DNA of 9,049 nt, taken from assembly GCA_946480495.1 (NCBI GenBank), contig CAMLKO010000031.1, positions 1 to 9,049 on the forward strand. The letters run 5' to 3'. The notes under the pieces are model-generated. The model was not told the origin of the DNA, did no database searches, and worked only from the letters and a program-made list of their open reading frames with translations. Source of the DNA: an uncultured Caulobacteraceae bacterium (GTDB taxonomy: Bacteria; Pseudomonadota; Alphaproteobacteria; Caulobacterales; Caulobacteraceae). Each line of letters opens with the position of its first letter. The first letter of the stretch is position 1. Of the stretch, positions 1 through 5,234 are shown piece after piece. A program made the translations under genes and the position numbers.

Positions 1-68
1 GGGACGATGTAGGAGGCGAGCCACAGGCCCGCGGCGGCGATCAGGGCTCTGAGGATGAAGTTGCGCAT
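1..68 (-). CDS. Small membrane protein, phage-holin-4-like family (partial, N-terminus only)
   Basis: Only the first 22 codons are in the window; the gene runs off the left edge. The visible peptide reads MRNFILRALIAAAGLWLASY then IVP. It is a short basic start followed by a hydrophobic stretch, so a first transmembrane helix beginning near residue 5 is likely. This matches the usual beginning of the PF04020 family (four-helix membrane proteins named after mycobacterial phage holins, mostly of unknown cellular role in bacteria). The ATG is preceded by GGAG eight bases upstream, a plausible ribosome binding site. It starts 35 bp after the stop of the Gre-like gene on the same strand, so it could be the next gene of that transcript. 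The family call rests on a short peptide and is tentative. Confidence 0.5.
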   Translation of the reverse strand, partial: MRNFILRALIAAAGLWLASYIV

Positions 69-103
69 GGCGGCGGCTCCGGGATGGGACGGCGCAGCTT
101 AGC

Positions 104-583
104 CTAATCCACCGCCGTGATCTCCACCTCGTGGCCGGCGACGACGGCGGTGTCGCCGACCTCCTTGCCCATCAGCGCGCGCGCCAGCGGGGAGACGTAG
201 GAGACGCGGCCCTCGGCGGGGTCGGCCTCGTCCTCGCCGACGATGCGGAAGGTCTGCTCGCGGCCGTCGTCGCGCTCGAAGGTGACGGCGCCGCCGAAGA
301 CGACCTTGCCCGTCCCCTGCTCCGGCTCGAGCAGCTGGGCGGTGGCGCGGCGGGCCGACCAGTAGCGCAGGTCACGCGTCGCGCGCGCCATGGCGGTGCG
401 GTCCTCGGCGACGTCGCCGTGCGTCTGGGCGGCGCGATAGGCGGCCTGGGCGGCGGCCAGCTCGGCCTCGATCTGCGCCAGGCCCTGCGGCGTGACGAGG
501 TTGGGGTGCGTCGAGACCGGCCGGTCGGGCAGGTCGGCGGCGGTGGCCTCGTAATCCTGTTCCTTGGTGAAGGCGACGCTCAT
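104..583 (-). CDS. GreA/GreB-family transcription elongation factor
   Basis: A 159-residue cytoplasmic protein of the GreA/GreB family. These factors enter the RNA polymerase secondary channel and stimulate cleavage of backtracked transcripts. Residues 1-28 are a non-conserved leader. Residues about 29-85 form the Ala-rich helical hairpin (coiled coil), with the tip sequence GDVAED at 56-61. Its D57 and E60 align with the acidic tip residues of GreA (GDLSEN), so cleavage-stimulating activity is plausible. Residues about 90-159 are the FKBP-like C-terminal domain, with the hallmark VSYVSPLARALMGKEVGD at 129-144. The length equals typical GreA (about 158 aa), but the leader and the tip (D61 in place of N) differ from housekeeping GreA, so this is probably the GreA/GreB-like paralogue common in alphaproteobacteria; an Rnk-like role is a less likely alternative. 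The start is fixed by AGGAGG seven bases upstream. It follows selO after 60 bp. Confidence 0.88.
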   Translation of the reverse strand: MSVAFTKEQDYEATAADLPDRPVSTHPNLVTPQGLAQIEAELAAAQAAYRAAQTHGDVAEDRTAMARATRDLRYWSARRATAQLLEPEQGTGKVVFGGAVTFERDDGREQTFRIVGEDEADPAEGRVSYVSPLARALMGKEVGDTAVVAGHEVEITAVD

Positions 584-590
584 GGCTGGC

Positions 591-596
591 CCTCCT
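591..596 (-). promoter_or_regulatory. Strong Shine-Dalgarno of the Gre-like gene
   Basis: On the minus strand AGGAGG lies seven bases before the ATG at 583. It is the best ribosome binding site in the window. It decides the start of the Gre-like gene and predicts efficient translation independent of selO. Confidence 0.85.
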
Positions 597-603
597 CGGC
601 TGG

Positions 604-632
604 CGCGCTTGAAGCATACGCCCGCAAGCGCG
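604..632 (-). promoter_or_regulatory. Stem-loop between selO and the Gre-like gene
   Basis: CGCGCTTG (604-611) and CAAGCGCG (625-632) are perfect 8-base inverted arms around a 13-base loop. The structure begins 11 bases after the selO stop codon and ends 7 bases before the Shine-Dalgarno of the Gre-like gene. No run of U follows it, so it is not a classical intrinsic terminator. It could be a Rho-assisted or partial terminator, an RNA processing site, or a leader structure that sets Gre-like expression relative to selO. The fold is seen in the sequence; the role is inferred. Confidence 0.5.
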
Positions 633-643
633 GCATTGTTCCG

Positions 644-2062
644 TCAAAGCGCCCAGGCGGCGCGCGCTTTCTCGATCCGCGCCAGCTTGTCGTTGAACGC
701 CGCCCAGTCGTCGCGTTCGGCGATAGGCGCCCACAGCGCCTCGACCTCGTCGATCAGCATCTCTTCGGGCTCGGCACGGGCGAAATAGGGGTCGGAGAGC
801 CGCTCCGGCCGGTCGGGCTCATAGTTCGCCAGCTGCGCGCGGAAGGCGCGGAACGGTTCGTTGTCGTAGATCGCCGCCCTCGACCCGCCGAGCGCGCGGG
901 CCTCCGAGGCCTCCCCGCCGAACCAGTCGAAGAAGAAGGGCTCCCAGCGCAGCGCCTCGCCCCCGCTCGCCAGCGCGGCGAAGGCGGTGTTGACCAGCTC
1001 CAGGTCGGCGTCGGTCCCGCGCGGCTTCAAAGCGAGCCGCTTCAGCATCGCCGCCATCAGGGCCTCGCGATAGGCGCCCGCAAAGCCGTTCAGCGCCTCG
1101 ATCAGCGGCTCGGTCGCCGTGACCAGCGTGAGGCACGAGGCCAGCTGCTGCAGGTTCCAGAAGGCGGCCTCCGGCTGGCGGCCGAAGCTGTAGAGGCCGG
1201 TCTGGTCGAAGTAGGCGGCCGTGAAGTTCGGGTCGTTGCGCGGCAGGAAGCGCCAGGGGCCGTAGTCGAAGCTCTCGCCGGTGACGACCATGTTGTCGGT
1301 GTTGAGCACCCCGTGCACGAACCCCGCCGCCATCCAGGCCGCGGTCAGCTGGGCGGTCTTTTCCACCACGGTCTTGAGCAGCGCCGCCGGCCGGTCGGGC
1401 GCGTCGGCCAGTTCGGGGAAGTAGGTCTCGACCGCATGGTCCACCAGCGCGGCGATGTGGTCGGGCCGCTCATGGAAGGCGTGGCGCTGGAAGACGCCGA
1501 AGCGGATGTGGCTGTGCGACAGCCGCGTCAGCACGGCCGAACGCGTGGGGCTGGGCTCGTCGTTGCGCTCCAGCGCCTCGCCGGTCTCGACCAGCGAAAA
1601 GGCGCGCGAGGTCGGCACGCCCAGCGCCTCCAGCATCGCGGCGGCCAGCACCTCGCGCATGCCGCCCTTCAGCGTCAGGCGCCCGTCGCCGAAGCGGGAA
1701 TACGGCGTCTGGCCCGAGCCCTTGGTGGCAAGATCGAGCAACCGCCCGGTTGCATCCTCCCGCACCTGCGCGAACAGGAAGCCGCGCCCGTCGCCGATCT
1801 CGGGGTTGTAGGTGCGGAACTGGTGGCCGTGGTAGCGGATGGCCAGCGGGCTCGGCTGGTTGTCCGGCAGCGGCTCGAATTTCGCGAAGGCCGCGAGCCA
1901 CTCCTCATCGGTCAGCGTATCCAGCCCCACCGTCGCCGCCGCGCGGTCGTTCCTGAACCGCAGCGTCTCCAGCGGAAACACCGCCGGCTCGACCGGGTCG
2001 GCGAACTCGGGCCCCAGCTTCATGAAGCGCGGATCGGGGCGGTAGCGGTCTGAGACGGGCAT
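644..2062 (-). CDS. selO: Protein adenylyltransferase SelO (YdiU/UPF0061)
   Basis: A 472-residue SelO pseudokinase. The family binds ATP in a flipped orientation and transfers AMP to Ser, Thr or Tyr side chains of proteins (AMPylation), and is linked to oxidative stress. Visible family motifs are YRPDPRF at 7-13, YHGHQF at 77-82, GDGRG at 90-94, the nucleotide-contacting LATKGSGQTPYSR at 111-123 with K114, GDGRLTLKGG at 125-134, SPTRSAVLTRLSHSHIRFG at 171-189, and NTDN at 254-257 with SFDYGPW at 264-270. D256 (expected base), N257 and D266 (metal ligands) are all present. The only cysteine is C310; position 282, where E. coli YdiU has a redox cysteine, is alanine, and the usual C-terminal cysteine is absent. 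The start at 2062 keeps the conserved YRPDP segment; no good Shine-Dalgarno precedes it, and it lies 20 bp after the antiporter stop, suggesting coupling. The open frame extends upstream to 2170, but only inside the antiporter gene. Confidence 0.95.
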   Translation of the reverse strand: MPVSDRYRPDPRFMKLGPEFADPVEPAVFPLETLRFRNDRAAATVGLDTLTDEEWLAAFAKFEPLPDNQPSPLAIRYHGHQFRTYNPEIGDGRGFLFAQVREDATGRLLDLATKGSGQTPYSRFGDGRLTLKGGMREVLAAAMLEALGVPTSRAFSLVETGEALERNDEPSPTRSAVLTRLSHSHIRFGVFQRHAFHERPDHIAALVDHAVETYFPELADAPDRPAALLKTVVEKTAQLTAAWMAAGFVHGVLNTDNMVVTGESFDYGPWRFLPRNDPNFTAAYFDQTGLYSFGRQPEAAFWNLQQLASCLTLVTATEPLIEALNGFAGAYREALMAAMLKRLALKPRGTDADLELVNTAFAALASGGEALRWEPFFFDWFGGEASEARALGGSRAAIYDNEPFRAFRAQLANYEPDRPERLSDPYFARAEPEEMLIDEVEALWAPIAERDDWAAFNDKLARIEKARAAWAL

Positions 2063-2082
2063 CGTGGGCAAATGGGGCGCCG

Positions 2083-3264
2083 TCAGCCTGCCTGCCAGCC
2101 GAACAGCGCCAGCATGACGAAAAAGCCGACCGCGAAGGCGACGACGATGGCCCAGCCCTCCTTGAGCCACGCGATCACCGAACGCCCTTCCGGATACTCG
2201 CTGGTCAACGCCACGCCGGCCGACGAGCCGAACCAGATCATCGAGCCGCCGACCCCCATGGCGTAGGCCAGCAGCGGCCAGTCATAGCCGCCCTGCTTCA
2301 GCGCCAGCGCCGTCAGCGGGATGTTGTCGAACACCGACGACAGGAAGCCCAGGCCCAGCGTCGTCCGCCAGGTCGGCGAGGGCAGCTCCTCCACCGGCAT
2401 CAGGGAGGCGCAGGCGACCAGCGCGACCAGGAACACCGCGCCCTTCAGCGCGTCGGGCGCCTCGCCCCAGCCGGGCCTGCGGACCAGCGCGGTGACCAGG
2501 ATGGCGCCCCACAGCGCCAGCCCCAGCACGGGCGCATGCTCCTCCACTGCCGGGAAGAGGCTGTTGGCCGTCACATTGGCGGCGACGATGCAGCCCAGGA
2601 TGAAGAGGACGATCACCGCGCGCACCCAGTCGATCTTCAAATCGGGGTTCGCGCGACGCGCGACCGGCGCGAACTTCTCCTGCCGCCAGGCGGCCAGCGG
2701 CGCGAAGATCGCAAACGCCACCGCCGAGCCCACGAAGGCGTCCAGAAGCACCATGGGCGAGAGGCCGTGCAGCCACATCATGGTCGTCGTGGTGTCGCCC
2801 ACCACGCTGCCCGCGCCACCCGCGTTGGCCGCCGCCACGATGGCCGCGAGGAAGCCCACCCCGACGCTGCCTCGATAGAGGTGCCGCGCCATCACGCCGC
2901 CGATGACGGCGGCGGCGATGTTGTCCAGCAGCGCCGAGAGGCAAAAGACGATCGCCAGCAGCGCCAGCCCGCCGGTCCAGTTGTCCGGCAGGACGGCGGG
3001 CATCGCCTCGGGGATGTTGCTCTCCTCGAAGTGGCTGGAGAGCAGCGCAAAGCCGACCAGCAGCAGCATCAGGTTGGCCAGCACCACCCACTCATGGGCG
3101 AAGTGCACGCCGAGCCCCGCGATCCCGAGCCCGCCGGCGGCCAGCTTCCAGCCGACGATGGCCGCGAGCCCGCCCAGCGTCACCAGCAGCGGGCGCTTGT
3201 GCAGCACCGCCACGCCCACCAGCACGAGCGCGAACAGGACGAATTCGACAGGAACCCCGGCCAT
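2083..3264 (-). CDS. ArsB/NhaD-superfamily ion transporter, probable Na+/H+ antiporter
   Basis: A 393-residue, very hydrophobic inner-membrane protein of the ion transporter superfamily (NhaD/CitMHS/ArsB fold), with roughly ten or more predicted membrane spans. The two inverted halves are visible. The first has ALLDNIAAAVIGG at 111-123 followed by NAGGAGSVVGD at 147-157. The second has SSVFDNIPLTAL at 309-320 followed by GVGGSMIWFGSSAG at 337-350. The paired DN motifs (D114-N115, D313-N314), each followed by a Gly/Ser-rich re-entrant segment, are typical of NhaD-like carriers. Acidic residues E80-E81 in SHFEESNIP fit the same group. Proteins like this are often labelled citrate transporter or NhaD; the substrate cannot be fixed from sequence, but Na+/H+ exchange is the best guess. 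The ATG at 3264 follows AAGGGG five bases upstream. It is the first gene of the leftward set, divergent from the protease gene at 3376, with selO 20 bp downstream. Confidence 0.83.
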   Translation of the reverse strand: MAGVPVEFVLFALVLVGVAVLHKRPLLVTLGGLAAIVGWKLAAGGLGIAGLGVHFAHEWVVLANLMLLLVGFALLSSHFEESNIPEAMPAVLPDNWTGGLALLAIVFCLSALLDNIAAAVIGGVMARHLYRGSVGVGFLAAIVAAANAGGAGSVVGDTTTTMMWLHGLSPMVLLDAFVGSAVAFAIFAPLAAWRQEKFAPVARRANPDLKIDWVRAVIVLFILGCIVAANVTANSLFPAVEEHAPVLGLALWGAILVTALVRRPGWGEAPDALKGAVFLVALVACASLMPVEELPSPTWRTTLGLGFLSSVFDNIPLTALALKQGGYDWPLLAYAMGVGGSMIWFGSSAGVALTSEYPEGRSVIAWLKEGWAIVVAFAVGFFVMLALFGWQAG

Positions 3265-3296
3265 CGACGCCCCTTCTGGCGCATCGGCGGAGAGGC

Positions 3297-3337
3297 AAAA
3301 AGGAAAATCGGAGGCGGGCCCGCCGGCCGGCCTTTTT
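3297..3337. repeat. Nested palindromes in the divergent promoter region
   Basis: AAAAAGG (3297-3303) and CCTTTTT (3331-3337) are perfect inverted arms. Between them lie the 12-base perfect palindrome GGCGGGCCCGCC (3313-3324) and, directly next to it, GGCCGGCC (3325-3332), which runs into the right arm. The cluster lies between the divergent antiporter and protease genes, 33 bp from one start and 38 bp from the other. The position suits a shared operator or bidirectional promoter element rather than a terminator. Part of the symmetry may be chance in GC-rich DNA. Confidence 0.45.
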
Positions 3338-3375
3338 CATCGCTGTTAATCCTTGCGCGCGGATAGGCTGGCGCC

Positions 3376-4311
3376 ATGACCACGCGCCGTTCGCTGCTGA
3401 TCAATCTGGCCGTCCTCGGCGGAGGCGCGGCGTTGGTCTGGTATGCCCGCGACCACATCATCTGGAGCGCGCCCCAGACGAAGTTCGCGCCGAACGGCTC
3501 CAGCGGCTGGCTGCCCTTCACGCGGCGGAGCGGGCCCTTGCCCGCCCTCAAGGTCGCGGTGAACGGCCATTCCGTCACCGCCCTGCTGGACAGCGGGGCG
3601 CAGTACTCGGTGATCGACCGCGCGTTCGCCGATGAGATGAAGCTGCCGCAGAGTTTCGCGCCCCTGCTGGCCGTCGGCGTCGGCGGCGAGACCCAGCTGG
3701 GCCGCGGCGCGACGGTGGATGTGAAGGCCGGCGGCCTGACGCTGTCGCGCCTGAAGGCCGGCGTGCTCGACATCGGACCCCTGGCCGACCGCAAGAAAGG
3801 GCTCGGCGCGCCGTTGGTCCTTGGCCAGGACGTGCTGCGCCAGGTCGTGGCCGACATCGATTACCCGAACCGCCGCCTGATGCTGGCCGCCCCGACCGCT
3901 CACGCCATGCCGCCGGGCGCGAAGCCGGTTCAGGTCAAGTCGCGGGGCCGCGCGCTCGCCACCCAGCTGTGGGTCAACGGCCATGCGGTGGAGGTGGTGA
4001 TCGACACCGGCGCCTCGATGGTGCTGGCCCTGGCCCACGACGTGGCCGAGACCGCCGGCCTGCTGACCAAGGCCAAGCCGCGCCATGGCTCAAGCCTCGT
4101 CCTTGGCGGCGAGCTGGCGGGCGAGATGGTGACGGCCCAGCAGATCGCCTTCGGCGGCGCCGTCCTCTACGACGTCGACGTCCTGCTCTACCCGCCCCAG
4201 CGGATGCCGGGCTTTCCCAAGGGACTGCTGGGCTCAGGCGCGCTGAAGCGCCTGCGCGTCGTCATCGATCAGGGCAAGGGCCTGAGCTTCGTCAGGCGAG
4301 GCCGTTCTTGA
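3376..4311 (+). CDS. Exported two-domain retropepsin-like aspartic protease
   Basis: A 311-residue protein with two tandem retropepsin-like domains. The N-terminus is MTTRRSLL followed by a hydrophobic segment at about 7-23, which looks like a Tat-type (twin Arg) signal or membrane anchor; no clear cleavage site is seen, so it acts in the periplasm, free or tethered. Domain 1 (about 55-170) has the catalytic motif LLDSGAQYSVI at 70-80 with D72, and LVLGQDVL at 147-154. Domain 2 (about 185-308) has VVIDTGASMVLAL at 207-219 with D210, and GLLGSGAL at 283-290 near its end. Carrying both aspartates in one chain, it could form a pepsin-like active site without dimerising. The Caulobacter periplasmic protease PerP, which trims the polarity factor PodJ, is an example of a bacterial aspartic protease of this kind, but identity with it cannot be claimed. 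The ATG at 3376 has a weak upstream GGATAGG. The last 20 bp overlap the convergent hydrolase gene. Confidence 0.85.
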   Translation: MTTRRSLLINLAVLGGGAALVWYARDHIIWSAPQTKFAPNGSSGWLPFTRRSGPLPALKVAVNGHSVTALLDSGAQYSVIDRAFADEMKLPQSFAPLLAVGVGGETQLGRGATVDVKAGGLTLSRLKAGVLDIGPLADRKKGLGAPLVLGQDVLRQVVADIDYPNRRLMLAAPTAHAMPPGAKPVQVKSRGRALATQLWVNGHAVEVVIDTGASMVLALAHDVAETAGLLTKAKPRHGSSLVLGGELAGEMVTAQQIAFGGAVLYDVDVLLYPPQRMPGFPKGLLGSGALKRLRVVIDQGKGLSFVRRGRS

Positions 4312-5221
4312 GCGCCTCGGCGGTCTCGTCGATCACGTCGAACACCTTCGGGTTCAGGTGACCCAGGATGTAGAAGTCGTGGACGAAGCCGGGATACTCG
4401 ACGTGCGCGGCCTTCACGCCGGCCGCTGACAGCTTCTCCGCATAGGCCTTGCCCTCGTCCTTCAGCGGATCGAAGCCGGCCGTGACGACGAGCGCGGTCG
4501 GCGCGCCCGACACGTCGATGGCGTTGGCGGGCTCGGCGCGGTGCTGCTGGGCATGGCCCGAGACGCCGAAATGGTCGCCGAACCACTGCATGACTTCCGC
4601 GGTCAGAAGGTGGCCCACGCCGAGGTCGCGGCGCGACTGGGTGTCGTGCTCCATCGCGGTCGCCGGATAGAGCAGCAGCTGGAAGGCCAGCTTGCGCCGC
4701 GGGTCGTCGCGCATCTCCAGCGAGATCGCCGCCGCCAGATTGCCGCCGGCCGAGTCACCGCCGACCGCGATGCGCCTGGGATCGAAACCGATCTCGCCCG
4801 CATGGTCGAACGCCCAGCGCGTCGCCGCCAGCGCATCGTCATGGGCGGCCGGGAACGGATGCTCGGGCGCGAGGCGATAGTCCACCGACAGGATCCGCGC
4901 GCCCGAGGAGGCGCTAAGCCTGCGCAGGAAGCTGTCGTGGGTGTCGAGGTCGCCGATCACGAAGCCGCCGCCGTGGAAATAGACCATCCCCGGACCCGGG
5001 CCCGCGGCGCCCTTGGGCGTATAGAGCCGCGCCTTGATCGCCCCGGCCGGACCCGGGACCTCCAGGTTGCGCACGTCCAGGTCCTGCGGCGCGCCCGTGT
5101 CCAGCCCCACGCGCGTGTCGCGGTAGTTCTGCCGCAGGAAGTCGGGCGGAATCATCTTCAGCGGCGGCATTTCGATCGCGTTGATCGTATCGAGCATCGC
5201 CTTGAAAGCGGGATCGAGCAT
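4292..5221 (-). CDS. Alpha/beta hydrolase, HSL (family IV) esterase
   Basis: A 309-residue cytoplasmic esterase of the hormone-sensitive-lipase family (alpha/beta hydrolase fold 3), full length for the family. HGGGF at 83-87 forms the oxyanion hole. GDSAGG at 155-160 carries the nucleophile S157. The acid is D251 in GFDPLKDEG and the base is H281 in GFVHDF. DYRLAPEHPFPAA at 114-126 is the usual strand after the oxyanion loop. Residues 1-50 form the N-terminal cap typical of these enzymes. No signal peptide is seen. Substrates are usually short-chain or aromatic esters and cannot be named here. Only 11 bp separate it from the feruloyl-CoA synthase stop, and its Shine-Dalgarno overlaps that stop codon, so the two are translated as a coupled pair. 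The inferred job is release of an acid that the neighbouring ligase activates, although it could act on an unrelated ester. Confidence 0.92.
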   Translation of the reverse strand: MLDPAFKAMLDTINAIEMPPLKMIPPDFLRQNYRDTRVGLDTGAPQDLDVRNLEVPGPAGAIKARLYTPKGAAGPGPGMVYFHGGGFVIGDLDTHDSFLRRLSASSGARILSVDYRLAPEHPFPAAHDDALAATRWAFDHAGEIGFDPRRIAVGGDSAGGNLAAAISLEMRDDPRRKLAFQLLLYPATAMEHDTQSRRDLGVGHLLTAEVMQWFGDHFGVSGHAQQHRAEPANAIDVSGAPTALVVTAGFDPLKDEGKAYAEKLSAAGVKAAHVEYPGFVHDFYILGHLNPKVFDVIDETAEALKNGLA

Positions 5222-5227
5222 GGGGTG

Positions 5228-5234
5228 CTTCCTT
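5228..5234 (-). promoter_or_regulatory. Hydrolase Shine-Dalgarno overlapping the synthase stop codon
   Basis: On the minus strand AAGGAAG ends six bases before the hydrolase ATG at 5221, and its first two bases are the last two of the TAA stop (5235-5233) of the feruloyl-CoA synthase gene. Ribosomes finishing the synthase stop on the initiation site of the hydrolase, a standard arrangement for translational coupling. Confidence 0.7.

Noticed and set aside
131..2053. A 640-codon open frame on the plus strand, antisense to the Gre-like gene and selO
   Set aside because: It runs through two well-recognised genes, its product is Arg/Gly/Val-rich low-complexity without any motif, and long antisense frames are expected in DNA with such strong third-position GC bias.
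2063..2170. N-terminal extension of SelO up to an upstream ATG
   Set aside because: The 36 extra residues are encoded inside the antiporter gene and look like shadow sequence; known SelO proteins begin close to the YRPDPRF segment.
3297..3337. Intrinsic terminator
   Set aside because: It has the hairpin and T-tract look, but both adjacent genes start beside it and transcribe away, so there is no transcript for it to end.
2536..3366. A 276-codon plus-strand frame antisense to the antiporter
   Set aside because: The product is a His/Arg/Gln-rich sequence typical of an antisense shadow, with no plausible start signal; the opposite strand encodes a clear membrane transporter.
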